A stretch of 64,000 nucleotides of DNA from Oligoflexia bacterium (GTDB lineage Bacteria; Bdellovibrionota; UBA1018), in assembly GCA_903935335.1 (NCBI GenBank), contig CAIZRG010000017.1, forward strand, positions 1 to 64,000, written 5' to 3'. The position numbers and the translations under genes are program-made. Shown here piece by piece: positions 26,771 to 34,855 of this stretch (its first letter is position 1; each line of letters starts with the position of its first letter). The notes beneath the pieces are model-generated. The model ran no database searches. It worked only from the letters and a program-made list of their open reading frames with translations, and had not been told where the DNA came from.

Positions 26771-28408
26771 ATGATGAAGGAAGTAGCATCTCTGCAAAAA
26801 CAAGCCATACAGCTTAGACTTCTTAATGAACTGTCCACCCATCTGCAAAGCTTATTGGAGTCGGATCATTTCTACCAAGAAATTGTAAATATCATTAAAA
26901 GTTATTTTAATTATTACTGCATTCATATTTGGAGTGTCAGCTCTGATCATTCAGCAACCCTCGAGGCTCAAGCGGGAGCCTATCGGAACCACCTCAAAAT
27001 TGGGTACACTTTAGCCCCCTACCAAGGGATCAACAGTGTTGTCATTAAAAGAAAAAAAAGTTACCTTTCCAATGACTTATCAGGGGACCCTAATTACACG
27101 AACCTTTCTTTTCCAGTCATTTCTAAATCTGAGCTTTGTGTCCCTATTATTAAAGACCATAAAGTAGTAGCCACTTTAAACATTGAGAGTGACCATAAAA
27201 ACGCATTTGATGAGGACGATATTGTCACCCTGGAAGCCATTGCTTCTCAAGTAGCTGTATCTATGACTAATCAAAAATTATACAGTGAAGCCAAGAGTTT
27301 TAATAAAAAGCTCCAGCAAGCTGTTGAAGAGAAAACCCTTGAACTCAGACAAGCTCACCAAAGAATTTTGGAACAACAAAGGCTTCTTCAAAAGGAAAAT
27401 AAGGCTTTAAAAACTCTAGTGAACCAGGACAACAAAGGGATGGGCATTGTAGGTCAGAGCCCCTCTGTTCTGAGTGTTTTAGCAATGGTTGACAAGATTG
27501 CCCCAACTACAGCAACAGTTCTGATTCAGGGAGAAAGTGGAACAGGTAAGGAACTCATTGCACGAAGGCTTCATTTCAAAAGCTTAAGGTTAGATCGACC
27601 TTACGTCATAGTCAATTGTGGAGCTCTGCAAGAATCACTTCTTGAGTCAGAGTTATTTGGCCATGAAAAAGGGGCTTTTACGGGTGCTATCTTACAAAAA
27701 ATGGGCCTTTGTGAAACTGCAGATGATGGAACTTTGTTTCTGGATGAAATTGGTGAAATGTCTTTAGGGATTCAGACTAAACTCCTTCGTTTCCTTCAAG
27801 AAGGAGAGTTTTATCGCATTGGCGGTAAACGCCCAATTCGTGTTGATGTTCGAGTTCTCAGTGCTACCAATCGCGATCTAGAAAAAGAAGTCAAGGAGGG
27901 TCGATTTCGGGAAGATCTTTTCTATCGTCTCAACACGATCACACTGCGAATGCCTCCTCTCAGAAAACGAAAAGAAGATATCCCAGATTTAGTTAACTTT
28001 TTTTTGAAGCATTCTAGATTTGGTGGAGGGACTCAGCAAATTAAGCGGATCGACCCACGTGTTATCGAAGTGTTTTCAAATTATAGCTGGCCAGGCAATA
28101 TTCGGGAGCTTCAAAACACGATTGAGCGACTGAAAATTCTTTCTGAAAACAATGAAATCCGCCTAGGGGACCTTCCCTTTACAATGAGGGCTCCCAAAAT
28201 ACGGCCAGAATCCCAAGACTTTGCCTTAGACTCACCCCTAGAGGATGTCGAGAAGGGACATATTCTGAGAACTCTTTCCTATCACCAAGGGAATAAAACA
28301 AAAACAGCCCAAAGTTTAGGGATTACAATCAAAACGCTCTACAATAAATTGCACCGATATGGAATACTTCAAAGTTCAACGGAAACAGCTGAAAACACAG
28401 TTCAATAA
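26771..28408 (+). CDS. Sigma-54-dependent transcriptional activator with GAF sensor domain
   Basis: A 545-aa bacterial enhancer-binding protein. A GAF domain occupies residues about 20-170 and leads into a long coiled coil (about 175-225). The AAA+ domain (about 230-460) has Walker A GESGTGKE (253-260), the sigma-54 contact loop GAFTGA (301-306), Walker B LFLDEIGEM and the arginine-finger region. The end is a Fis-type HTH (NKTKTAQSLGITIKTLYNKL). All ATPase and sigma-54-binding motifs are intact, so it should be active. Two adjacent ATGs open the frame, and either may be used. Target genes are not evident in the window. Confidence 0.93.
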   Translation: MMKEVASLQKQAIQLRLLNELSTHLQSLLESDHFYQEIVNIIKSYFNYYCIHIWSVSSDHSATLEAQAGAYRNHLKIGYTLAPYQGINSVVIKRKKSYLSNDLSGDPNYTNLSFPVISKSELCVPIIKDHKVVATLNIESDHKNAFDEDDIVTLEAIASQVAVSMTNQKLYSEAKSFNKKLQQAVEEKTLELRQAHQRILEQQRLLQKENKALKTLVNQDNKGMGIVGQSPSVLSVLAMVDKIAPTTATVLIQGESGTGKELIARRLHFKSLRLDRPYVIVNCGALQESLLESELFGHEKGAFTGAILQKMGLCETADDGTLFLDEIGEMSLGIQTKLLRFLQEGEFYRIGGKRPIRVDVRVLSATNRDLEKEVKEGRFREDLFYRLNTITLRMPPLRKRKEDIPDLVNFFLKHSRFGGGTQQIKRIDPRVIEVFSNYSWPGNIRELQNTIERLKILSENNEIRLGDLPFTMRAPKIRPESQDFALDSPLEDVEKGHILRTLSYHQGNKTKTAQSLGITIKTLYNKLHRYGILQSSTETAENTVQ

Positions 28409-28432
28409 AAATAAATAACAAGGGAGATGATT

Positions 28433-28849
28433 ATGGCTACAAAAGCACAGGGCAAAACAGCCCCAGCAAAAAAAGAGGTAACTAAAAAACCATCAGCACC
28501 CACGACTGAAAAAGGAACTAAAAAAGCTTCAAAATCAAACGATAAAGTGGGTGAGCTTCAACAAGAAAGTGAAGTCTCGTCGATTGATCCAGATGAACTA
28601 GAAGAACAACAAGATGCTGCAGCAGCTGAGTCTTCCCACTCAGAGGGAAATGCAGCAGCTCTAGCAGCGGCTACTGGAACACCCACTGAAATGTCTGCTT
28701 CATTCAAAAACTTTAGACATCATCCAGATATGGAAAATTTTTATCGGTTCATTTTCGATAACGATTTACGCCATGAAGCATTAGCCATTATCGATACAAT
28801 CATTCATGAAAAACAACAGCGTAAATTATCAAAAATGGCGAAACCTTAA
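28433..28849 (+). CDS. Ala/Lys-rich protein of unknown function
   Basis: A 138-aa product. The frame opens at ATG 28427, but AGGGAG at 28421-28426 is correctly spaced only for ATG 28433. The first 60 residues are low-complexity and rich in Lys, Ala, Thr and Pro (KAQGKTAPAKKEVTKK), followed by an acidic Gln/Glu/Ala stretch. The last 50 residues look folded and conserved-like (NFRHHPDMENFYRFIFDND, then HEALAIIDTIIHEKQQ). The tail resembles a small helical domain. The basic N-terminus could bind nucleic acid. No family is recognised. The purA-like gene follows after 22 bases. Confidence 0.75.
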   Translation: MATKAQGKTAPAKKEVTKKPSAPTTEKGTKKASKSNDKVGELQQESEVSSIDPDELEEQQDAAAAESSHSEGNAAALAAATGTPTEMSASFKNFRHHPDMENFYRFIFDNDLRHEALAIIDTIIHEKQQRKLSKMAKP

Positions 28850-28871
28850 GTCCAGCCCTTCATAGAGTAGG

Positions 28872-30137
28872 ATGAGTATCAACAGGATTATCATTGGAAC
28901 GCAGTGGGGGAATGAAGGCAAAGGAAAGGTTGTTGATTTCTATAGTTCCCAAGCCGAGTACATTGTTCGGTACCCAGGTGACAGTAACACCCATCATTTC
29001 ATCCCAAAAGGGGCTCTACAATCTGAGAAAACTTGGCTCATTGGAAATGGTGCAGTGATTGATCCCATTGTGTTTTTGAATAAAATAAGCCTATTGAATG
29101 CAGCATCTGTCTTTTCGTCTGCCCCACATGAGACCATCCGAGTGAGTGAACGAGCTCACTTGATCTTCTCTTATCACCGAAAGCTCGATCAGCTGCGCAA
29201 AGAACGGGATTCAAGAGATAACATTGAAACAACGATGCTAGGAGTTGGTCCAGCCTATGAAGATAAGGCTGCTCACCGAGGCATTCAAGTGATTGATTTA
29301 CTTCATCCCAAACGACTCTACGAAAAACTCAAAATTGCCATCGAAGAGAAAAATATTTTATTTAAGTATCATTTTAAAGCTGATGAAATAGAATTAGAGC
29401 CTCTTTATAGTTCCTGCCTACAACTTGGCAAACAGCTAGAACCCTTTGCAACAGATGTGCAAAGAGTTCTGACTGAGGCTCTCAAGCAAAAACGCCCTCT
29501 TTTATTTGAAGGCACTCAAGGAACTCTCCTTGACGTTGATCATGGAACTTACCCTGACGTAACCTGCTTTAATACAGTAGCTAGCCATGCGTTTACAGCT
29601 TCAGGACTTGGAGTTCCTGCAGTAGCACCCCAAGTCATTGGAATTGCAAAGGCGTATACGACTCGAGTGGGGAGAGGACCCTTCCCAACAGAAATTGAAA
29701 AGACTGATTCTGAAATTGCTCAAAAGATCTGTGAATTGGGAGATGAATTTGACGCAAATCAAAGCAAACCCAGACGAGTGGGTTGGTTAGATTTAGTTGC
29801 ATTAAAGCATGCTACTGAGGTGAATGGATTAACAGGTCTTGCTTTAATGAAAGCAGATATTTTACAAGATTTTGATTATGTGAAAATTTGCACAAGTTAC
29901 CGTTTAGCAGGAACCACTCTTTACGAGCTTCCTGCTTGTTTTGAGGATTACAAGGAGCTGGAACCTGCCTATGAGGTTCTGCCAGGGTCGACGAAGTTAG
30001 ACCCTCATCAGATTCATAGCCGAATCGACTTACCCATTGAACTGCAGACCTACATACGCGTCATCGAAGATTTTTTAGGCATTCCAATCATTCTACTTAG
30101 TATAGGCCCACAAAAAGAGGAAACCTTAGTTCTTTAG
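28872..30137 (+). CDS. Adenylosuccinate synthetase-like protein with altered catalytic residues
   Basis: A 421-aa PurA homologue. Retained are the P-loop frame GTQWGxEGKGK (9-19), the IMP-site block GVGPAYEDKAAHRG, EGTQGTLLDVDHGTYP with VTCFNT, AYTTRVGRGPFPTE, and the guanine-recognition motifs KAD (about 326-328) and SIGP near the end. Changed are three functional elements known from E. coli PurA. The catalytic base Asp13 is Asn14 here. The loop carrying His41 (GGHNAGHT) is missing: only GDSN stands before THHFIPKGA, about 12 residues shorter. The aspartate-binding loop TTGR is replaced by NQSK (about 293-302). Either the protein makes another product, or it works differently, or it is inactive. 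A normal purA may exist elsewhere in the genome. Confidence 0.88.
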   Translation: MSINRIIIGTQWGNEGKGKVVDFYSSQAEYIVRYPGDSNTHHFIPKGALQSEKTWLIGNGAVIDPIVFLNKISLLNAASVFSSAPHETIRVSERAHLIFSYHRKLDQLRKERDSRDNIETTMLGVGPAYEDKAAHRGIQVIDLLHPKRLYEKLKIAIEEKNILFKYHFKADEIELEPLYSSCLQLGKQLEPFATDVQRVLTEALKQKRPLLFEGTQGTLLDVDHGTYPDVTCFNTVASHAFTASGLGVPAVAPQVIGIAKAYTTRVGRGPFPTEIEKTDSEIAQKICELGDEFDANQSKPRRVGWLDLVALKHATEVNGLTGLALMKADILQDFDYVKICTSYRLAGTTLYELPACFEDYKELEPAYEVLPGSTKLDPHQIHSRIDLPIELQTYIRVIEDFLGIPIILLSIGPQKEETLVL

Positions 30138-30176
30138 CCTCGTTCCTTTTCTATCCATTTTGAATGACAGAACTGG

Positions 30177-30205
30177 TTGACGCAAAGACCCTATAAGTGT
30201 ACAAG
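30177..30205 (+). promoter_or_regulatory. Possible promoter of the tRNA-Lys gene
   Basis: TTGACG (30177-30182) and TACAAG (30200-30205) are 17 bases apart, about 55 bases upstream of the tRNA. The -35 box is good and the -10 box weak, so this is a tentative call. A second, weaker candidate pair lies closer at 30214-30243. Confidence 0.33.
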
Positions 30206-30259
30206 GTATGAAATTGAACTCGCTTGTCTGCACTAAGTCTATATCTGCGGAAATCAAGA

Positions 30260-30335
30260 GAGCCATTAGCTCAGTCGGTAGAGCATCACACTTTTAATGT
30301 GAGGGTCGATGGTTCGAATCCATCATGGCTCACCA
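30260..30335 (+). tRNA. tRNA-Lys (anticodon TTT), CCA encoded
   Basis: A full cloverleaf can be drawn by eye. The acceptor stem GAGCCAT pairs with ATGGCTC. The D arm is GCTC/GAGC with an AGTCGGTA loop, and the anticodon stem is TCACA/TGTGA around loop CTTTTAA. The variable loop is GGGTC, and the T arm GATGG/CCATC carries the invariant TTCGAAT loop. Discriminator A is followed by an encoded CCA at 30333-30335. The anticodon TTT reads lysine AAA and AAG codons. It is a single tRNA between the purA-like gene and bolA. Confidence 0.97.
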
Positions 30336-30434
30336 TGATTTGAGGAGTATATTAGGCACCGTTTGTTCCCTATAAATTTACCTTAGGTCAAAAATCCAAA
30401 TCGTGCTACAGAAGTGAACTAACAGGAAAAAATC

Positions 30435-30692
30435 ATGAACCCTATTGCACTTAAGCAAAGAATAGAAGCTCTGGCTCCTGCAACTGAAGCTCAGATCATG
30501 GATTTGACTGGAACACAGAATCACTATCAAGCCCTGATTGTTTCTCCAGCTTTTGAAGGACTTCTGACCATTGAGCGACATCGATTGGTATTTAGCTTAG
30601 TTCAGGCAGAAATCGATTCAGGAGAAGTTCATGCTTTGACCCTAAAAACTTATTCTCCCGAACAATTTAAAAAATTGAACCAAAAAAATTAA
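30435..30692 (+). CDS. BolA family protein
   Basis: An 85-aa BolA-fold protein with the conserved centre HYQALIVSPAFEGLLTIERH and the VHALTLKTYSPEQ C-terminal part. The family pairs with monothiol glutaredoxins in Fe-S cluster trafficking. It lies 15 bases upstream of exactly such a glutaredoxin, so the two are almost certainly an operon and a working pair. The bridging Fe-S ligand is normally a His, and the conserved VHALTLK histidine is present. Confidence 0.92.
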   Translation: MNPIALKQRIEALAPATEAQIMDLTGTQNHYQALIVSPAFEGLLTIERHRLVFSLVQAEIDSGEVHALTLKTYSPEQFKKLNQKN

Positions 30693-30707
30693 GAAAGGCA
30701 AAGTTCT

Positions 30708-31028
30708 ATGGCCCATCCTTTAACCTCTCAAGTAGAAGAAAAAATCAAGTCAGCCCCTGTCGTGATCTTTATGAAAGGAACACCCGACTTTCCTCAGTGT
30801 GGATTTTCATCCCGAGCTTGTCAGGTCCTGAAAGAGGCTGGAGCAGATTCTTTGCTTGGGGTCAATGTGCTTGAAGATGACGCTTTTTGGGATGCATTAG
30901 AAGATTTTACTCAGTGGCCTACAGTACCTCAGATTTTTGTGCACGGAAAATTTATCGGAGGTTGTGATATAGCCTGTGAAATGTATGAAAACGGGGAACT
31001 CCAAGAACTTATTCGACCCAAGTCTTAA
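30708..31028 (+). CDS. grxD: Monothiol glutaredoxin (Grx4/GrxD type)
   Basis: A 106-aa CGFS glutaredoxin with KGTPDFPQCGFSSRAC (active site Cys near residue 30), WPTVPQIFVHGKFIGGCDI for glutathione binding, and the usual helical end. Such proteins hold a 2Fe-2S cluster between two monomers or with BolA and deliver clusters to target proteins. It follows bolA by 15 bases. Its stop codon lies inside an 18-base perfect palindrome that it shares with the convergent small gene. Confidence 0.95.
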   Translation: MAHPLTSQVEEKIKSAPVVIFMKGTPDFPQCGFSSRACQVLKEAGADSLLGVNVLEDDAFWDALEDFTQWPTVPQIFVHGKFIGGCDIACEMYENGELQELIRPKS

Positions 31029-31039
31029 AATTTTAAGAC
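31022..31039. repeat. Perfect 18-bp palindrome spanning two convergent stop codons
   Basis: GTCTTAAAATTTTAAGAC reads the same on both strands. It contains the TAA of the glutaredoxin gene (31026-31028) and the TAA of the leftward 48-aa frame (31033-31035). It could form a weak hairpin in both transcripts, although it is AT-rich and lacks a T-tract on the plus strand. Confidence 0.6.
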
Positions 31040-31179
31040 ATCGGATAGGCTTTTTTCTTTTTGGCCCGTTTACTTCGCTCCACAGCCACTTTATGGCGAC
31101 GAGGCATTTCGCCTGCGAGATAAGCAGTTAATTGGTCTTGTCTACGTTTTCGGTGCTTGTTACTGAGTCTTTTTGACAT
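31033..31179 (-). CDS. Very basic 48-aa mini-protein
   Basis: A short frame from ATG 31177-31179 encodes 48 residues: MSKRLSNKHRKRRQDQLTAY at the start and RRHKVAVERSKRAKKKKAY near the end. About 40 percent of residues are Lys, Arg or His, with a neutral turn (LAGEMP) in the middle. The composition is like small ribosome-associated or nucleic-acid-binding proteins. No clear ribosome site precedes it, which lowers confidence. It converges on grxD with the two stops inside one palindrome. No family is recognised. Confidence 0.5.
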   Translation of the reverse strand: MSKRLSNKHRKRRQDQLTAYLAGEMPRRHKVAVERSKRAKKKKAYPMS

Positions 31180-31286
31180 TTTAATCGTCTAACATAACTC
31201 TGAGGAAATCACAATCAGCCTCTGTTTAAATTGACTTCTAGGCATCCTCTCGCTAGACCCTAAGCCCGAGGGAAGGAAGAAATTTG

Positions 31287-33086
31287 ATGGCAACCATTCT
31301 TCACCGTTTAGTAGCTTGGGCTGATTCTGATCCAAGCTGTGTAGCACAATCCTATAAAGAAGGCGGGGTGTGGAAATCCATCTCTGCTCGGGATTATTGT
31401 GATCGAGTCTACTGGCTTGCTTTATACCTTCAATCTCAAGGGATGCAGACACACAATGTCTTAACCCTACTTTCGTATAATTGCCCAGAGTGGGTGCATT
31501 GCAATTTGGCGGCTCAGCTTATGGGGGCTCAAGCTGCAGGAATTTATCCCAATTCAACTCAGAAAGACATCCATTATGTCTTAAATCATACGAACTCTTC
31601 CTTTCTGTGTGTACAGAATCGGGAGTACTATCAAAAGCTAGTTGGAGGAGCTTTCCCGGAGCTTCCTTCTCATATTAAGCAAGTGATTGTTTTTAATGGA
31701 GACACTTCTCTCTCCTCAAAGGCTATCGGCTATCAGACAGCTTTAGAAGAAGGCAAAAGATTAGCAGGATTGAAGGGTGCAAAATCTCTTTCTTCTTATT
31801 TACAAAGCCTTAACCCTAACCAAGGAGCTTTCCTGATTTACACTTCAGGAACCACAGGCAATCCCAAAGGAGCTATTCTTTCTCACGACAATTTAGTTTA
31901 CACGATTGATATCGGAATCAAGTATTGGCAACTCACTCGAGGTACTGGAGGAAGTCTCTTTTCTTTTCTCCCTTTGTGCCATATTGCTGAAGTTCTTCAA
32001 AACATTGGAGGAGGCATCGAGCTTCGATGGAATGTTAATTTTTGCTCCAAATTCGAAAATGTTTCTATTGAGCTTCCTCAAGTTCAACCCACTTTACTTC
32101 TTTGTGTGCCTCGTCTTTGGGAGAAAATGATGGAAGGAGTCATGAATCGGATTGATCATTCATCTGAGTTTAAGAAGAATCTAGCCTTATGGTCACTGAG
32201 AGTGGGATCAAAAGCCAGTGAGACCCTTCTGTTTAGCAAAAAGAAGTTAAAAATCTGGCATCGACTCCAGCTATGGGTAGCAGATCGTCTTGTGCTTTCA
32301 AAAATTAAGCGTTCCTTAGGACTAGCCCAAGCAAAGGTATTGGTATCAGGTGCAGCGGTTCTTCCCATTCATGTCTGTCGTTGGTTTCGGGCTTTAGGTT
32401 TGGAAATTGTAGAAGATTTTGGACAGACCGAATCAACTGGGATTATTTGTATGACTCAAAGAGGAGTAGATTGCGCAGGAACAATCGGTAAGCCTGTCCC
32501 TGGATTAGAGGTGAAAATTGAAGGAGACTCTGAGATTTTGACTCGAGGACGGCATGTTTTTAAAGGATATTTTAAAGACGAAAAAGCAACTGCAGAAGTA
32601 CTCACCGGAGGATGGCTTCATACTGGGGACTTAGGGGAGTTTGATCATCGAGGATTGATCAAAATGAAAGGCCGAAAAAAAGAAATTTTAAAAACTTCAG
32701 GAGGCAAAATGGTCGCTCCTCTACCCATTGAAGAAGCTTTGAAAGCAGCCCCGGGCATTAGTCAAGTCTGTATGGTGGGAGATGGGAGGAAGTTTTTATC
32801 GGCTTTAATTACTTTGACTGAATCCAAGCTGAATGAACTTTCAAAAGTCCACGGCACTTTAAAAGAGATCACGGTGACTGCGTCTTTTGTGATTGATGAG
32901 ATTAAGAAATATATTGATCAAATTAATGAATCTCTAGCAAGTTATGAGCAAATCAAACGATTTGCTGTTCTTTCCAAGGAATTTTCAATTGATTCGGGCG
33001 AAATGACTCCCACCTTAAAAATGAAGAGGAATGTGATTGAGTCCCATTACAAAGGAATCATTGAAAAACTCTATGAGTTACCCTGA
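31287..33086 (+). CDS. Long-chain acyl-CoA synthetase (AMP-dependent ligase)
   Basis: A 599-aa ANL-family enzyme that activates fatty acids to acyl-CoA through an acyl-adenylate. The P-loop is FLIYTSGTTGNPKGAILSH (about residue 187), the A5 motif EDFGQTESTGI (about 378), the A7/A8 motifs GWLHTGDLGEFD and KGRKKEILKTSGGKMVAP, and the catalytic Lys is expected near the end. The size and layout resemble the FadD15/long-chain group. GGAAGGAAG precedes ATG 31287; a TTG one codon earlier is possible. The Nudix gene overlaps its end by 14 bases. It may feed the thiolase-type beta-oxidation genes nearby. Confidence 0.92.
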   Translation: MATILHRLVAWADSDPSCVAQSYKEGGVWKSISARDYCDRVYWLALYLQSQGMQTHNVLTLLSYNCPEWVHCNLAAQLMGAQAAGIYPNSTQKDIHYVLNHTNSSFLCVQNREYYQKLVGGAFPELPSHIKQVIVFNGDTSLSSKAIGYQTALEEGKRLAGLKGAKSLSSYLQSLNPNQGAFLIYTSGTTGNPKGAILSHDNLVYTIDIGIKYWQLTRGTGGSLFSFLPLCHIAEVLQNIGGGIELRWNVNFCSKFENVSIELPQVQPTLLLCVPRLWEKMMEGVMNRIDHSSEFKKNLALWSLRVGSKASETLLFSKKKLKIWHRLQLWVADRLVLSKIKRSLGLAQAKVLVSGAAVLPIHVCRWFRALGLEIVEDFGQTESTGIICMTQRGVDCAGTIGKPVPGLEVKIEGDSEILTRGRHVFKGYFKDEKATAEVLTGGWLHTGDLGEFDHRGLIKMKGRKKEILKTSGGKMVAPLPIEEALKAAPGISQVCMVGDGRKFLSALITLTESKLNELSKVHGTLKEITVTASFVIDEIKKYIDQINESLASYEQIKRFAVLSKEFSIDSGEMTPTLKMKRNVIESHYKGIIEKLYELP

Positions 33087-33618
33087 GAATGTATTTGAAT
33101 CGGGTGAGAGAAAACTCATCCCAGCTGTTTTAGTTTATCTCTTTCGAGAAAAACAGGTTTTAATGATTCATCGAAACTCTCAAATCTCAGGGAAAGTGGA
33201 TCATCACGAAGGGAAGTGGAATGGTTTAGGTGGAAAATGTGAGAAAGATGAATCCCCTTTGGAAGCAGCTTGCCGTGAAGTGGAAGAGGAATCAGGATTT
33301 GTGTTTGATTCAAAGAATCCAAACTCTACACTGAAAAGCCTAGGGGTTTTGCAGTTTCCCAATTTTAAGCCTCAAAAAAATGAAGATTGGCTTGTCTTTG
33401 TCTTTAGCGGGATCATTCCACAGTCAGAAAACTTTAAGTACAATGAAACCCAGAATGAGGGCGATCTTCACTGGGTTTCAATCGATCAGGTTTTAAATCT
33501 TAATCTTTGGCCTGGAGACCATTTTTTTATTCCTTATGTGCTTCAGGGTAAGCCTTTTATGGGGACTCTCTGGTATCAGAATCAGCAAGTCGTAAGAACT
33601 TGGATTGAGGAACTTTAA
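33073..33618 (+). CDS. Nudix hydrolase (MutT/MTH1-like)
   Basis: Reading from ATG 33073, inside the end of the acyl-CoA synthetase gene, gives 181 aa. The Nudix box GKCEKDESPLEAACREVEEESGF (positions about 56-78, key residues G, E, REVEEESG) fits the consensus GX5EX7REUXEEXGU. The flanking sequence (WNGLGGKCE, GDLHWVSIDQVL, WPGDHFF) resembles 8-oxo-dGTP diphosphatases of the MTH1 group. The likely role is sanitising oxidised nucleotides, but other nucleoside diphosphate substrates are possible. The overlap suggests coupled translation. Confidence 0.9.
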   Translation: MSYPENVFESGERKLIPAVLVYLFREKQVLMIHRNSQISGKVDHHEGKWNGLGGKCEKDESPLEAACREVEEESGFVFDSKNPNSTLKSLGVLQFPNFKPQKNEDWLVFVFSGIIPQSENFKYNETQNEGDLHWVSIDQVLNLNLWPGDHFFIPYVLQGKPFMGTLWYQNQQVVRTWIEEL

Positions 33619-33637
33619 CTGCCCTCAAGCTAATATT

Positions 33638-33720
33638 ACGCAGTCACCAAGAGCTGCGTCAAACAAGCTTCTGAGATAGCCTACTTCTCACAATCAGAAG
33701 AATTACGCTACTTCAAGTAG
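33638..33720. repeat. Cluster of short inverted repeats after the Nudix gene
   Basis: Three small inverted repeats lie in a row: ACGCAG/CTGCGT (33638-33643 and 33654-33659), CTTCTGA/TCAGAAG (33668-33674 and 33694-33700) and CTACTT-C-AAGTAG (33708-33720). The first could weakly terminate the synthetase-Nudix transcript. The last is inside the tail of a decayed gene on the other strand. Their function is unknown. Confidence 0.4.
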
Positions 33721-33962
33721 AAGACTATCGACAATACTCACTGGCTTCTGTACATCCCCACGTTTTCCTTTTTCCGCAATAAGACTCACCAACCCGACTG
33801 CTGTTAATCGGTAAGAATTTTTCTTATTGCTTCCAAGGACTCAAAATATTCTCCACGAATAGCTCCTGAACTCCCCTTTTTAGAGTCCCACCTACGAGCA
33901 ACATCCATTAACTCTGACTCAAATTGCTTTTTCGACTTAATTTGAATTCTCTTCACTTTCAT
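33703..33962 (-). pseudogene. Decayed antitoxin-like HTH gene (TumA/COG4190-like remnant)
   Basis: An internal ATG at 33960-33962 follows GGGAGGG, an ideal ribosome site, and opens a 52-residue segment starting MKVKRIQIKSKKQFES. It continues with IRGEYFESLEAIRKILTD, which resembles the N-terminal part of small HTH antitoxin-like regulators of the COG4190/TumA type. The frame then stops at 33804. In the next frame the sequence continues LTAVGLVSLIAEKGKRGDV and SIVDSLLLEVA down to the stop at 33703, resembling the C-terminal strand of the same family. The HTH core between is missing. Family assignment is from memory of the pattern and is tentative. Confidence 0.5.
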
Positions 33963-34712
33963 TTTTTGCCCTCCCATGGATTGCCATAACTCCCACATCT
34001 CTGAGATGTCAGTTTCACCCGTTTCAGTGTCACTAGGCCTCCCACTTCTCATGAGTCGCTGCTGACCGAACCAGCTCTGTAAAGTGAGCCCAGTCTCTTT
34101 TCGAAAGAGCCTCTGGGCGTTACGAAGAGATATTCCTGAGCTTTTGCAAAGCTCTGCAAACCCTTGATCACCGGAAATGTTCTTCATGATAAGAGAAGCG
34201 AGCTTCTTTAAACGAGGGTCAACGGGTGCTGGCAAATGAAGGCTTAACGCACAATGATGCTTTTGTTTCATTATTTGATCCAGCATCACCTGAAAGACTC
34301 GAAAATCATCAACTCTCAGCGATTTCTTGTAGTCCACTGTAATAGCATAATTAAAAAGCTCCTTAAACAAAGGAGAGACCACAAAAGGAAAGCACTCTCT
34401 AGCAGAAATTTGACTCGAAGATTTTTTAGAAAAATAGAGATTGTTTACTGATACTTCTTTTGAAAAAGTCACAGTATGAGCGCATCTCTCCGGTATCCAG
34501 ATCGCTCTGTTCGAAGGACAAATCCAGGTACCATCTTCCGTCTGGATTTGGGCTGACCCCACTGCAATGTGAAGTACCTGGTTAAAATCATGTCGATGAG
34601 GAAGGGCATCCTCTCTCAACTTTGTATAATCGGATCGCAATGCACCAAATGAGCCTGGAAAAGAGAGATGCACGAATTCAATTTCTGAAAAGTTTTTTCT
34701 TTGCAATCTCAT
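33804..34712 (-). pseudogene. AraC-family regulator, truncated and joined to an unrelated C-terminus
   Basis: The frame encodes 302 aa. Residues about 1-150 are an AraC-type cupin sensor (ALPHRHDFNQVLHIAVGS, CPSNRAIWIPERCAHTV). They are followed by the first of the two HTH motifs (ELCKSSGISLRNAQRLFRKE) and the helix TGLTLQSWFGQQRLMRSG. The second HTH, needed for normal AraC DNA binding, is absent. Instead the frame runs through an unrelated segment (TETGETDISEMWELWQS) into the antitoxin-like remnant described separately. So it is probably a truncated, non-functional gene, although the chimera is one open frame and could be translated. It belongs to the decayed patch with the cyclase pseudogene and the DJ-1/PfpI gene. 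Confidence 0.7.
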
Positions 34713-34855
34713 ATGAAAACAATCTTAAATCATTTCGTCTCTTTTAAACAAGTTTTTGACGCGAGGACAAAAGCAATTTTTGATGAAATAAACGATATTC
34801 AGTGAAGTCTCAATTATTTACAATTGTGACCACTCAATGCAGAGGTCTATTTTAT

